Assembly (NCBI RefSeq): GCF_003473485.1
Contig: NC_053045.1
Location: 31,470,494 to 31,534,493, forward strand
DNA: 64,000 nucleotides
Direction of reading: 5' to 3'
Origin: Medicago truncatula
Taxonomy: Eukaryota; Streptophyta; Magnoliopsida; Fabales; Fabaceae
The notes under the pieces are model-generated. The model saw only the letters and a list, made by a program, of their open reading frames with translations. It had not been told where the DNA came from and did no database searches. Each line of letters begins with the position of its first letter. Position 1 is the stretch's first letter. Positions 1 through 13,139 of this stretch are shown piece after piece. The position numbers and the translations under genes are program-made.

Positions 1-136
1 ACTTGTGAAAAAAAGCTTAAAAAACAGTTTGTGAAAATTGTCATTTATTCTATAAGCTGTTTTCATAACTTCTCCCAAACAGTCTCAAAATGTATGCTAG
101 TAGATAATCTCAAATAAGCCAATCCAAACAGGCCCT
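1..136. mobile_element. MITE remnant, right end, within RPL23A intron 1
   Basis: The window opens inside a repeat rich in AAGCTT/ATAAGC motifs that ends in AATCCAAACAGGCCC near 122-135. The same end, preceded by CTCATAAGCTAAAAAATAAGGC, occurs at about 15930-15952, and a related end TCCAAACATG occurs in the TIP1 intron. I infer a MITE family shared by three introns of this window. The left end lies outside the window. No splice-quality exon 1 of RPL23A is seen in 1-351. Confidence 0.5.
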
Positions 137-351
137 TAATGTTATATCATAAGCTGTTTTTAAATAAGCTTTTTATTTAACTTACAGAATTATTGCTTAA
201 TCTCTCATATGATTAATACTGATTGTACATAGGCCTTTGGTTCAGTATATTTTAATCAAATAATGCATGGAATTAGAAATATTATTTTGCACAAAAAAAT
301 AGTTAGAACTTTTTTTTTTTTTCATGTGACTTATGCACTGTTTTTGTGCAG

Positions 352-1280
<929 letters not shown>

Positions 1281-2116
1281 GTCGGTGCCTGAATTTACTT
1301 GGGTTCTATTTAGATGTTAGCCAGTTCTATGGTAGTCATTGAAGGCAACTTTTGGACAAGGGTTAAATTCTATATTTTGTGTTCTCTTGTTTTCTATATT
1401 TTGTTTCAATTGACGACACTTATCAGACCTTGTGTTTCAATTTTGACTCAAGTATTACTTAAATTGACGATTGAATTGAGTACTCCCTATTTTTCCAATT
1501 TTGGAATTTATTTACGCAACTCATAGAATGTTAGCGTGACGAGGCATCTGAGGTTCTGTTTAAACCATTATATGATTTGTCAATGAAGTTTTCAAATGCT
1601 GTAAACCTGTAGTCTGGTATATATGTTTTGGCCTTGCGGTAAAAATGATGTCTCACATTAAACATGACAAATCTTGACTTGTTCGAAAGAATGATTGAGC
1701 TTTCTCATTAATACACCATGAAAAATCTTGACTTGTGCTGAAGACAGCATCAGCTTTCTGAATAAGAATGATTTGTTGTGAAAGTGTTAGAATGATTCAT
1801 TGTAGTTAGTGATTAATTATAAGGCTCCATTTATACCCCTCTTTATTGAGGCTCTAGATTGCGAATACTTCGTGTGTGTTTAGTTGCTAGTTTCAAAACT
1901 GTGGCAACCAAAAAACCATTTCTCGATGAGCTAGGATCGAAATGCTTTCTCCTTTTAGTGGATCCAAACAGTCTACAGTCTATTTGTCGTGCATTCAGAC
2001 AGCTGAAATCCTCAAAGATATATTTAGATTTGATGATACAAGATAACATGGTGTTCGGATTGGAAAGTTAATTTCATACTTGTTTTGCAAGGATACGAAA
2101 CAAATACATTTCAAAG

Positions 2117-2489
2117 GCCTTTGCTAGAAAAACTTGCAATGTAGAAATATCGAATTGAGTTCTTTTAGCTAGGCATCGAAGTGAATATATGCAACCAATA
2201 GGGTAGAGTCTAGCAGAAGAAGTTAGATTCTCACATGGCCACACGTCTCAAAAAACAACAAAATAATGAATGTAATATATGCAGAATCTATATGTTACTT
2301 AGTACTGCCTTTGCTAGAAAAACTCGCAATGCAGAAAATATCAAGTTCTTTTAGCTAGGCATCGAAATGAATATATGCAACCAATAGGGTACTAGAGTCT
2401 AGCGGAAGAAGTAAATTCTCACATGGCCACACGTCTCAAAAAAACCAACAAAATAATGAATATATGAAGAATCTATGTTACTTAGTACT
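2117..2489. repeat. Tandem duplication, about 190 bp x 2, in the RPL23A-ATL intergenic region
   Basis: Unit 1 (2117-2306) and unit 2 (2307-2489) both begin GCCTTTGCTAGAAAAACT and share CTTTTAGCTAGGCATCGAA, ATATGCAACCAATAGGGTA, CACATGGCCACACGTCTCAA and TTACTTAGTACT. Differences are scattered substitutions and small indels, so the duplication is not brand new. The rest of 1281-2666, between the convergent RPL23A and ATL genes, holds 3' flanking sequence; I see no other gene in it. Confidence 0.9.
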
Positions 2490-2666
2490 TACCTTAACTT
2501 TAACTAATGCTTGATCCTCAAATTTCAACACTCATGGTGTATGTTTATACAGAAAAAACTGCAGACCTCTGAAAAAAAAAACATCTAGATTTTGTTTTAC
2601 GGTTCACATGACATGTATCTGTTTGTCTACTACTTTAGATGGTTGTTATCTAATTACAAGAAATTT

Positions 2667-3185
2667 TCAAAGTGAGTAGAAAATGTCTTCAGTGGTTGAC
2701 AAATGATCTTGGAGAACATGACATCTACAGAGAGGACAATTTGAATGGGATTGAAACCATTTGTCAATGCACGAAACATGAAAACTATGTGTACAAATTG
2801 GAAGATGTTTTACCCATTCCCCTTCTTCAAACTCTCCTAGACAAATAGCACAGTCCACATCACTTAGTTTTTGTTCAACCTCATTTTTCTTAAACTGAAA
2901 CATGGGAAGTGCTTGTACCATAGAGTACTCCAATCCACTGTTTAGAACATGTCGAGAAGAATTACTAGGATAAAAATTCGCCAGTTCTGGAAGTCGTCTT
3001 TGAAAATTTGACACATCTGGAATTTGCCTTTGAACATGGTTTCTTGTGGCGATTGCATGGTAAATTAAAAAAAACAGACGCATAAATGCGCCATGGGAGA
3101 TAGATATAAAGAAGAAAACCCACACTACAATAATTATAATACAAAAAACAAATTCTGCAGCATCAGAAAACATTTCAATAAACAT
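2667..3185 (-). CDS. ATL-type RING-H2 finger E3 ubiquitin ligase
   Basis: Single-exon gene of 172 codons, starting at the ATG complementary to 3183-3185. An upstream in-frame TTG is not used as start. The protein has one membrane segment at about residues 9-32 (run of F/I/V), then a basic stretch. A GL-E...LPMF stretch at about residues 84-96 matches the GLD motif of the ATL family. The RING-H2 finger has C112, C115, C131, H133, H136, C139, C150 and C153 (C-x2-C-x15-C-x-H-x2-H-x2-C-x10-C-x2-C), with the Trp after the sixth ligand that ATLs need for E2 binding. All eight zinc ligands are present. Intronless structure, membrane anchor and RING-H2 together are diagnostic of ATLs, which ubiquitinate targets at endomembranes. 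The exact ATL subgroup cannot be fixed here. Confidence 0.9.
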   Translation of the reverse strand: MFIEMFSDAAEFVFCIIIIVVWVFFFISISHGAFMRLFFLIYHAIATRNHVQRQIPDVSNFQRRLPELANFYPSNSSRHVLNSGLEYSMVQALPMFQFKKNEVEQKLSDVDCAICLGEFEEGEWVKHLPICTHSFHVSCIDKWFQSHSNCPLCRCHVLQDHLSTTEDIFYSL

Positions 3186-3695
3186 GAAGCCGATTCTTGA
3201 TTCACACAAAATCTTATATGAAAATAACTATGCTAGCAAAAAACAAATTTCTATACACGGTTGGAGATAATATTAAGGATGCTCCATTGTATTAGTTGAC
3301 AACTTGCCATGTCTTGTCTTCGGTATTAACTATTGAATGTTTAAAAATTAAGATTAGATTCTGGTTACATTCAAAAGTGTAAAAAAAAAGAAAAAAAAAA
3401 CACAAAAGTATATATAAATCACTACCTGTTTGAACCAAACAAACTTCAAGGTATCAAATTCGATTCCTACTGATAAAATAGTCACGGATAATCAAAGTTG
3501 AATTTTCATCGAAGAGATGAAAATTAGATTTAGCGACATAAATTTAAAAAAGAAAAAAAAAAAAAAAAAACTTGCAAGATCAAAGATATATCTCAACATT
3601 TTCAACCATAATAACCAAAAGGAGTGTATGCCAATCCATTCCATTTACACCAATTGCAGTAACTCCATTTATAAAAGGAGAAAAAATCATCATAA
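3186..3695. other. Intergenic, ATL promoter side, A-rich
   Basis: Upstream of the ATL start and downstream of the DUF1635 stop, both genes being on the minus strand. It contains an A-run at about 3548-3570 and a stretch near 3440-3475 with a B-box-like AATTCGATTCCTACTGATA that also occurs near 31722. This may be a SINE-like remnant, but no clear ends are seen. No gene is seen. Confidence 0.5.
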
Positions 3696-5694
3696 TCATT
3701 GATATCTTTGCCGCTTAGAACTAGAACTAGAATCAGAACTATACTTCCATGAATTGTTCCATGAACCATGAGGCACATGATTACCAGCAAAGTTAAGCAT
3801 TGAAGAAGCTGAACAAGTTGAGGTAACATTTGAAGAAAACTTCGGCATAGCTGGAAAAGAAACCGGGTCGATTATTATAGCAGCATCATTATCATACACT
3901 TTGATGTTCAAGGGTGGAACTTGAATATCATTCAAAGGAGGTGGATTGCTCCAAGTAGGAAGTGGTCCAGCAAGTAGAATAGTTTGAAGCAAAGGACCAG
4001 CATCAATCACAGCTTGTAAAAGTTTACCCTTTTGAGGCAAAACTTTTTCTTTAGCAATAGAATCTATAGCAACAGTTCCATGATCAGAAACTGGCTTTTC
4101 ACTGGGCACCCTCAAATAATTGAAGTGTTGATTTTGATGATGATTGAGATAGGCCATGTTGGTGTTTGAAAACTCAGGTGAAGAAACAGTTTCAAAGAAT
4201 GAATCGACCGGTGGAGAACCGTGTGAGAGACTGCTAGATTCTGTAATGCTAGGGTTTGAAGAGTGAAACATTAGAGGATTTTCTTGTTGGAATCCAGAAA
4301 TGAACTTGTCTTGGAAATGGATTGGACTTGGGTTGTTCATTAGTTTTTGCAGCTGATTTTTAGCTTCATCTCTTTCTAGGTACGCTGTTTTAAGTAGATT
4401 GAACAGTTCTGTCTTCATGTTTTTCATTGCTTCAAGTTCAAGTGTTGTGTCTATGAGTTTTTGTCTTAGTTCATGTTCCCTCTGCAAAATCAAACAAGGA
4501 AAATTTTAGTTGGTTTTGAAGGGAAAAAAGTTATGATTATTTAAAGTCAAGGATAAATGAAAGTAATCATGTTTGTTAAGATGGAAATCGAGGGATTTGG
4601 GTTGTATGCAATTGGAATCTAATGCGTTTATTCAGTCAAAACATCGATGGCTGCAGAATCAGGAAATATTTGGATGACTTGCGATGGCTGCGGTTTATGT
4701 TTTCATATATGGCTTGTAAAAATGTTTAGGCATGGTTCATATTTTATTAGTAGTAGAGTTGAGATACACTCAACCCAACAAAGATTAACGTCTTTGTTAT
4801 TTGAAATATTTTTTGTAGCAAGATATAGATACCAATTGTTTTAGAAAAAGAGAGACTATGGGCATTTTTGTAAATGATAGTAAACTAATTGCGTGAAAAA
4901 TGAATCCATGATAAAATTAATGCAATAATTAATTATCAATTACTGTCCAAAATTAATAAGGAAGGTCAATGACGAAATTCCGGAAAATACATGAAAAAAA
5001 TAACAATTGGTGATGGAAATTAATGCAGATAAAATATTCGGACTCACTCCACAACATTTCACAATTGCAAAAGGTGTAACTAAACACGAATCAGATTTAT
5101 GTACTATGATATGAGAGACTGCAGGACTGATCTAGGACCGTTTGATTGGGATCGGATGATTCAAAATATGATTTATTTATTTTGATTGGTTCCATTGAAC
5201 AGAGATGATCATAATCATGATCAAGGCATTGTCTTTTTTTTCTTGACAAAATGATCGAGACATTGTCGGATACTAAATATGAACAACTCTCTCAATAAAA
5301 AATGTTGATGCAAAGTATATTAGTATTTGTCGTTAAAAATCAATGTTGATGCACAAAAAATTACAACATCCACCCAATTTACTGAGATAAAAAAAAAAAA
5401 AAAAAAAAAAACTTTATATTGGATTAATACTTTGATCCCTTTAGCCACAATCCATTTTAAATGAATAGTGAAAAAAAAATGGTGAATCATTTAGTGATAA
5501 ACAATCCAACATCATAATGCACATAAAGAATACTAATAATGAAACACAGTGACAAATGAAAGAAGCCACAAATGGAAAAATCATTCAACCAAAAAGGGTC
5601 GTTTAAAGAGTATAAAGATGAGAACCATATGTTAAAATAAAATATGCTACAAACATACCTCTTGGTAAATGAAAACTGAATCCAGCTCCTCCAT
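3696..5694 (-). CDS. DUF1635 family coiled-coil protein
   Basis: Two exons. Exon 1 is 5659-5694 (ATG to CAAGAG, donor GTATGT) and exon 2 is 3696-4481 (acceptor TTTGCAG). The product is 273 residues. It begins MEELDSVFIYQE and continues across the splice into REHELRQKL...TTLELEAMK, an alpha-helical coiled coil to about residue 60 with LERDEAKNQLQKL. This N-terminus (MEEL...TTLELE...ERDEA) is the signature of plant DUF1635. The middle is Ser/Asn/Pro-rich; a conserved KGKLLQAVIDAGPLLQTLLLAGPLP-like block lies at about residues 167-192, here with TILLAGPLPTW. The C-terminus is Ser-rich and ends KRQRYQ. Function is unknown; the family has no enzymatic motif. A TATA box lies 72 bp upstream of the ATG. 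The 1177-bp intron is AT-rich. Confidence 0.88.
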
Positions 5695-5765
5695 ACTTTG
5701 TTCTGTTTGAGAGAGAAAGAGTGAAGATTGAAATGCAAAGTATTGGTTAGGAAGAAATACCCTCT

Positions 5766-5773
5766 TATTTATA
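5766..5773 (-). promoter_or_regulatory. TATA box of the DUF1635 gene
   Basis: TATAAATA on the minus strand, 72 bp before the start codon, in a context (CTATAAATAAGAGG) typical of plant core promoters. Confidence 0.65.
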
Positions 5774-7933
5774 GATGAAAAAATGCACGTGTTGTTAAAT
5801 AAGACAAAATAAAAATAAAAATAATGGTAAAAAAATGGGTGGGAAAAAGTGGTAAATAGAAAGGATTGCACAGAAATACTCCTTAGAACCAAATCATCAC
5901 TATCATCAAAATGAATGCTGAGATATTCCAAATTCTAGTATTAGAAAATCCCTGAAATCCTCCCACTTTTTAAGGAACTTTGTCCCTTGTATCGTTTATG
6001 TTTTTATGGTCAATGAAATCTTTCCTAGTATATGTCATTTTTAAATCAAAGCTTTTTTTTTCTCTTATTTTTTTTTTTGTCAAGTTTTGGGGTAAATTTT
6101 GAAGTACATTAATGTTATTTTTTTTTTTGAAAGATCTTGAAGTTTGGTTATGTATCGATATCTGTAAGTAAAACTATTTTAATATAAATTAATATAAAAA
6201 ACATGATATAATATTCAACGATTGAATAAAAAAAATATATCCAACCAAACGTTATGGATATCATTGTGTTTATTTTTGTTTTACACCAAAGACATCTTTT
6301 TTGCCCATATATGATAGAGGTTAATTATCGAAATAACTGAGATCGACTTAAGTGGTTGAACTCTAATAACCAATATTTTTCATATGTTGTTGGACTGTAA
6401 TAACAAATATTTTTCGTAGGAAATCAAAACTTTCCTAGTATATATATTCCCTCTCACCGTCACCTTAAAAAATTAAATGAAAATAACTCTTGTTTACACA
6501 AAAATTGTTTAATCCTTGTTTAGTGTTTACGCGCTTTGATATTAAATGTCAATAACTCAACATAAATACCTTTTGTAAAGACAAAGTTCCCCCTGTTTTA
6601 TGATTATGAAACAGTATTAGGTAGGGAAGTACTTGTTCGCTAGGATGCAAATCATTTTGGTTTTGGCTATTTGGAGTAATATTTTGGGCAACTTAAAATC
6701 CATTATGGATTTAATTTTTATATATGGTTTGTGTAATACCATCTAGTTAATATTATATATATCACTCTTAATTGAAGATCTTTTATTTTCTATTTTCTTT
6801 TTTAAAATATTTGGTATTAATCACCAACTAATTTAAGAGGTCTAATCTCATCGTCTACTTATGAATGATTCATTTAAAGATTAATTCATTAAAATTGAGA
6901 CAAAGGATAATCAAATATAAGACTACAAAAGAAGCACACTCAATCTCAAGCCAACATGACTAGCCCAATCCAAATGGATTATCTTTTATTTTCTATTAAC
7001 CGATTGGTAATTATACAAATACATAAGAGTAATTTTGTAAAAGTACTACTCCTTTTATCCTTTTTAATTATTATTTTTCCTTTTACATGCAATCATTAAA
7101 TTTTATTACTTTTCATACAATTATTTTACCTTTTCTTATAATAATCTTAATAATTTAATATTTCATTTCGTATATTTCTCTATCAACAATAAACAATTAA
7201 GATTTTCATATATTTCTTTGTAATATTTGTCACTCATTTCGTATGCTTTTCATAGTTGTATTTAGGATATATCTTCTTCTTTTTTTAAAGGACGTCTTTT
7301 TGTTATCTTTGATAAAATAAAAAAAACATTACAAAACGAATATGCATAATTTAAATATAAATAATTTAAATAAGATATTAGATTTTATGTGAAATACATT
7401 GATTTTTATTTACAAAATATATTTTCCCTAAGAATTACTTTTTTATATGAGTCACACAAAAAAATAGTTACTTTTATAGTTTCTTTTAGAGGGTTGTTTT
7501 TTATAGTTGCAATCTGATTTATAATTCAAAATACATCAAATTTATAATGAAGTTATTTGACATCTATAATTATATACTACTATCATTCAATGATACCTAT
7601 AATTTGATTTCTACGATATCCATAATTCTTATTGTACAAATCACAATTCTACGAATTAAGTTTTTTTAACTATGAACATAAATGCTCAGTCCAATTTCTC
7701 TGAGTATTAATTTTAAAAATTAATAGTCATTCCTTTTTGTTTCCTTTTTTACACTATCTAATTTATATATGCCAACTTTGCACGATTTTACATTTCAAAA
7801 ATAGTTTTTGTCTTCAATAGTATCTTTAAATCTTGATTTATTTTGTACCAAAAAATAAAAACTTTTTTTTTTCCATATGTTTTTCTTGTTTCTCATTGAT
7901 TTCTTCCCATCCATTAAAACTAATCATATTTAA
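5774..7933. other. AT-rich intergenic, no gene seen
   Basis: Very AT-rich sequence with poly-T runs and short degenerate repeats. It is the upstream region of the DUF1635 gene at its left end. No open frame with recognisable protein similarity and no RNA gene was found. Confidence 0.6.
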
Positions 7934-8239
7934 GGGTGTGTTTGGTTTGCAAAACAGTAAGTACCGGACAAAACAACACAACACAAAGTAGAACATTACA
8001 GGACAAATTTTTTATGGCAATGAGTAATTTTTTGTTTTATACGATTTTTGGGGGGATAAAATGTTATTTTGGTATTTTAGACAACTTGTACGTGGGACAA
8101 AAAAGTTGTGTTGTGGTTTGCTGAGGGACAAAAATATGAGTTTTTGTCCTGTACCTGAAACAGTTTTACAAGTCAAACACATGACAACTAGAGTTGTTCT
8201 GTCATATCCTTCATTTTTTAGCAAATCAAACGCACACAC
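7934..8239. mobile_element. Tourist/Harbinger-like MITE, 306 bp
   Basis: Left end GGGTGTGTTTGGTTTGC and right end GCAAATCAAACGCACACAC form imperfect terminal inverted repeats. They are flanked by the trinucleotide TAA on both sides (7931-7933 and 8240-8242), the usual target duplication of PIF/Harbinger MITEs. Inside are inverted stretches such as AACAACACAAC and GTTGTGTTGTGG and no transposase. Small frames inside it are not genes. Confidence 0.75.
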
Positions 8240-9495
8240 TAAAATATGAATTCTCTCAAATAAGATTTGAATATTGGTTCGTCGCATTTTTTAAATCTGA
8301 TTTATAGGCTGGTCGTTTGGTCCTTAAGATTGGATAAAGTTTTTTTTAATGAAGTAACGGGGCAAAAGCCCCAACAAAAAAAACAAAGAAAAATTAGAAA
8401 CCTCTCTAAGAAAGGAAGCAACTCTGAAGTATGAGCTCATCCAATGTTATACGTAATTTAGTTTCGTTTTGGATGACTAATTTAAAAAACTCAATTTGAT
8501 TTGATTCAATTTAATTTGTTTTAATTTGGATTGTTTTTTTAATATCCAAATTACAAGTTTTAATTTTTGTAATTAATATTAATAGTATAAAGACAAAAAA
8601 AAAAAAAAGTTTGATGCAAAATATAACACATAATAGACAAAAATTAATATCACAAAATGATAATATGATCGATTATGTTTAAAATATATAAAAAATATAA
8701 TGAATTAAATTAATAAGTGGTATTAAAAAAATTAAAAACCAACAAATAATAGATCAGTGCAATATATGCTATAGATCAATGCAATATATACTAAGAAAAA
8801 AATAACTATTAATTAAATTATATGTATGCAGTTAGGTTTGATTTAAATTAATCAATTCAAAATTCGATTTGATCCAAGTGATCTTAAAAAACACACATCT
8901 CAAACACGTCCGATAATATTTAATTTTGAATGATTTTTTATTTTCTATATCAATTTGCAATTTTAATTTAAATCGATTTGAATTTAAATATTCCTAATTA
9001 CATGGTATACCGCCAATGCTAGAGAAACAAAACAATGTTAGAATAAAAAATCATAATATTCATAGAAATAGTAAGGAAAAATTTAACAAAACTATCAACA
9101 ACTTATGCGAGAATCTCTCTCCGACAACAAGTTGACCTTAGTTTTCTTTATCTAGGTTCTCTTATATTTTCTTCATTGAGGGGGTGGTTTTAGATAAAAT
9201 TTGATCCAAAATCACCCTTTTTTCATCTTTTTATCTCTATTTCAACCTAAATAACTGATTTTCACATACGTCTAGTTTTTTCTTCTTTATAATCGTCTCC
9301 TAAGTGCGGCGTTGTGTTTGTCTATGGTCTTGTGCGGTGTTGTTTGATTTTCAGTCTTGTTGTGGCGTTCATTTAGTTTATAACGAAAGATCGACTATTT
9401 GATCAATGATTTGGACTATCGATAATTTAAACGCGCCAACGTTGCAGATCCTGATACATTTGTATTCCAATCACTTCAATTTTACAAAACATATA
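8240..9495. other. AT-rich intergenic, no gene seen
   Basis: Low-complexity AT-rich DNA with A-runs near 8596 and a short GC-richer patch at 9295-9450. No frame or RNA gene is supported. Confidence 0.55.
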
Positions 9496-9640
9496 CTCCA
9501 TCCGTTTCAAAATATAAGTAAATTTTACTTTTTAGGTTCATTCAATTAATGATGTATGTGGTTTATAATATGGACCACATACATCAATAATTGAATGAAC
9601 CTAAAAAGTAAAATTTACTTATATTTTGAAACGGAGAGAA
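9496..9640. mobile_element. Stowaway-like MITE, near-perfect 145-bp hairpin
   Basis: Flanked by TA at 9494-9495 and 9641-9642. The ends read CTCCATCCGTTTC and GAAACGGAGAGAA. The arms remain inverted almost to the centre (AAAATATAAGTAAATTTTAC, GGTTCATTCAATTA, GATGTATGTGGT), so the whole element is a foldback. Stowaway ends of the CTCCCTCCGTTTC type with TA duplication are well known in plants. Confidence 0.88.
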
Positions 9641-9942
9641 TACGCATTTGTTTATTAAAAAACCTAAGTATGCCACAGTTGCGATATTCTTGTAAAGCAC
9701 ATGATGGTTTGAATTTTTTACATTATCTACCAAATGGTATACTAGATTGTGTTGTGTACTGACTCGATAATCCTAAACTGAACCTTAAGAATATTAGTTG
9801 ACATCTCATGTTTTCCTGCCTTATTATTCTACATTATATTAATCATTGAGATTTTCGTGTAACCAAGAGAGTGTAAGCAAGAGAATGGTCATTTTTGCAT
9901 ATATTTGTGATTCATAATTCATATATATTAAAATGTTAGTTT

Positions 9943-10412
9943 AATTACTCTTTTGGTCCCTTAACTTATTTTTTGGTTTCGTTTTGGTACCTTAACTATT
10001 AAAAGTTTTGTTTTGGTCCCTTAACTTACTTTTTGGTTTCGTTTTGGTCCCTTAACTATTAAAAGTTTCGTTTTGGTCCTTTAACTTACTTTTTGGTTTT
10101 GTTTTGGTCCCTTAACTCATCCTCTGTCAACCACTTTGGTCCTTTATGTTAGGATGAATGTATTAGAGTTAAGGGATCAAAATGAAACCAAAAAATAAGT
10201 TAAGGGACCAAAATGAAACCAAAAAGTAAGTTAAAGGACCAAAACGAAACTTTTAATAGTTAAGGGACCAAAATGAAACCAAAAAATAAATTATGGGACC
10301 GAAACGAAACTTTTAATAGTTAAGGAACCAAACGAAACCAAAAAATAAGTTAAGGGATCAAAATAAATTAAGAGACCGAAACGAAACTTTTAATAGTTAA
10401 GGAACCAAAATG
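9943..10412. repeat. Foldback of tandem GGTCCCTTAACT repeats
   Basis: The left half (about 9946-10130) has five units of TTTTGGTCCCTTAACT alternating with TTTTTTGGTTTCG and ATTAAAAGTTTCG. The right half (about 10170-10405) carries the same units in inverse orientation (AGTTAAGGGACCAAAA, CGAAACTTTTAATAG), six or more times. They meet at a short non-repeated centre near 10135-10165. This is a long inverted array of degenerate tandem repeats, a Foldback-type non-autonomous element as seen often in legumes. Ends and target duplication are not clear. Confidence 0.8.
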
Positions 10413-13139
10413 TTTTTCAAACGATTTAATGGTAGCTAATCTTTATTGCTATATTCGTTTTCAATAAAATTAGTAGGTTTTGCCTTTTACATTAGTACTT
10501 AATCTAAGTATAGGACAATTATTACTTTTATTTATTTTATACAATCAGTTATTCAAAATTCGATAGTGCTACTGTTGTCGCTGTAATATAATGACGATCA
10601 TTCGTATAATTTATTTAGAGCTACTAATTCTAGATTTTGTTTCAGGAAACGTACAAAACTACTTATAATTTAGTTAGAATAAAGTTATATATCTTGCTTA
10701 CGACAAAAACGGTTTAAATAATAAATAAATAAAAGTTAAAGTAATCACTTCTTCATAATACAATGTATCTAGTGTCTCAACACATGCATTAACAAAAAAA
10801 TACATGTGACTGTGTAAGCTTTGCGTTGTGCACCGTCGAAGGTTGACCCTTAATTCTGCAATTTCTACTAAATATTATAATTTGTTGTATACGTTGTTTT
10901 GTGACCGACGAGTTCTTTGTCCTCTTAGAATCACATTATAATTAGTATAATTGTTATGATGTGTACTTTAATAAGTATAGTTCAATTGATCTATGTAATT
11001 GATGATTAAGTTAGAATTTAAAAATATGAAGACTTGTAATAACATGATTACAATTCATAATAACGTTACGAAGTTAGATTTCTAATTGTTCAACGCTAGA
11101 ACCCTAGTGAACCTAGCTAGTTAAGGGTTTTTGACTTGTATATTAATTGACTTCCAAGATAACTAGCTTCTAGCTATGACAATATGTACAAGATATATTT
11201 TGTCAAAATATATTATGGTATATAACTATGAGTCTATGAATCTATGACAAAGATACTTAGATATATACTACTAACATTCACATTATAAATTCTTAAGGGA
11301 TGATTTTAAAGTCCAAATTACAAAGTTGAACTAACGTTGAATTCATTTAATTTGGTATTACTACAGTATATGATGATATACATATGATTGCGTGCTAAGC
11401 AATTGCTTGTATAATAGTATATAATTAGCCGTTTAAAAAAAATGGTGGAACAAGCAAATTAATGTATGTGCACACGTTAATGAGGATTTTCAGCTAGATG
11501 TTTGTGAAAAATCATACAAAGTGATGAACCATAAAGAGTGTGTTTGGGTAAATCATCTAATAATTAATTATTCCAAAGATAAGTATTTTTTTGAAGGAAA
11601 AATTAAGATAAGCTAAAAATATAAAGTATTTTTATATTATGAAATAAATACGAAGAAACTTCCACTAACCTATTCAAACATTAACCTTTAATATTATTAT
11701 TATTATTTTTTATTTTCATTATATAAGCATGAATTTTTTATTTTTTTCAAAAAAAAAAAAAAAAAAACTGTGAGCATTGACCAGCCTGTGGTATTATACT
11801 TTTACCACTTTTGCTCCTAACGGATAACGACTTAACCTGTCAATTTCACAAACGTAAAAGCAAAAAATAGAAATATTGTTAATGTTATTATTTGTTAATT
11901 CCTTTCATTATGTTTAAACTTTTAACATAATATTTGAATAAGATGATTATATAAATAATATTCGTCGGACATGCAGGTATATTGTCGTTTTTGTTTTTGG
12001 CCACAATACAAAGTTGTCTTTTTGCGGATGAAAGTAGGACCCCCAGGTGTGAAAACAAACCTATGTAATGTAATGTATGAGATAGAGATAGTGTTTGAGA
12101 AAGTGCACATGGTGATTAGGTATAAGCCATGTGGGAAGGCCACTCTTAAGACACGTCAAGGAAAATGCCAGTCAGTCACCCAAGTTTAACACACTCTCAA
12201 AACTAACCAGCCAGCAAGGTAGCATTTAGGTGCATTTGTTCTTCTCTCTTTAAATCATTCATTCTCTCTCATTTAAATAACATATTTTAATCATTCATCT
12301 AACATTCTCTCTCATCTAAAATGAACTAAAGACACCTAAAGATACCGAAGCCAAAGGCACTAAAGTGCCATTCGCTAGCTCACATCTAGACCCGGTGTTA
12401 CAAGCATCGTTCAACTTTAAAAGAGGAAATGAGGAATTACCGTCATCAAGTGAGTCAAATTTTGTTTAGGTTTTTTTTTTTTTTTAACCCGGGTATCCGC
12501 ACGCGTAATCGTAGAGATTAAACTCTTAAGCCTTGAGAGATTCAAATGAGCGATAAATTTTTTAAGGGTTTTAACGTTGTTACATGCCTAAAGTTAGATT
12601 CGAACTTAGGACTTTGGTTATACTAGAAGAGATTCGTGTTATCTCATCTAAATGCTTTTGAATTTTTTAGGGTGTGTTTAAGTGGCGGTTTTGGGAGGGA
12701 AGGGGATGATTTATTTTTTAATTTTTTTAAAAAACTACGGATACCATTAAATTTTTTTAAAATTGAAATAATAACACGATCATATAATACTTCTATCACA
12801 CTTAATTTATTTAAAAAAACATTCATAATTCTTATAATTTAAAAAAGAAAAGTGAGTCATTCACTCTCTTCCCCTCACAAACTCTCAATCCAAACACATC
12901 CTAGGCGTGTTTGAATTGAGGGTAAGGGAGGAAGTTAGTGGAATACTTAATTTGTTTTCTCTAAATTATGGACCAAACAAATGTTTATTTTAATTAAATT
13001 AAATGTGCTTCAAGTATTATATGATCATTTCTTCAAAGAAAAAATTATTATATGATTATTTATCATGTTTCTTTGGTTTTGAGTGTTGTCTCATTTTCTA
13101 GGATAGTTTTAGATTGTATTTTGTCCCTTTAAGTTTAGA
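10413..13139. other. Intergenic, AT-rich with degenerate repeats
   Basis: No gene is supported. Contents: an A-run at about 11748-11766; a small open stretch 11971-12189 with no family match; and a stretch near 12470-12640 with ACCCGGGTATCCGC and GATTCGAACTTAGGAC, whose reverse strand has a pol III B-box-like sequence, so perhaps an old SINE or tRNA-derived remnant. A MITE-like GTGTGTTTAAGTGGCGG...CAATCCAAACACATCC pair lies at about 12670-12900. Confidence 0.5.

Noticed and set aside
3161..3209. ATL start at an upstream in-frame TTG (3209)
   Set aside because: Plant genes start at ATG. The first ATG at 3185 leaves the whole membrane segment and RING intact.
9943..10412. CRISPR-like array of repeated units
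   Set aside because: Repeats are degenerate, continuous without unique spacers and inverted about a centre, in plant nuclear DNA.
11922..12189. Opposed 72-73-codon frames
   Set aside because: They are open on both strands at once, lack a domain and have no promoter or splice context.
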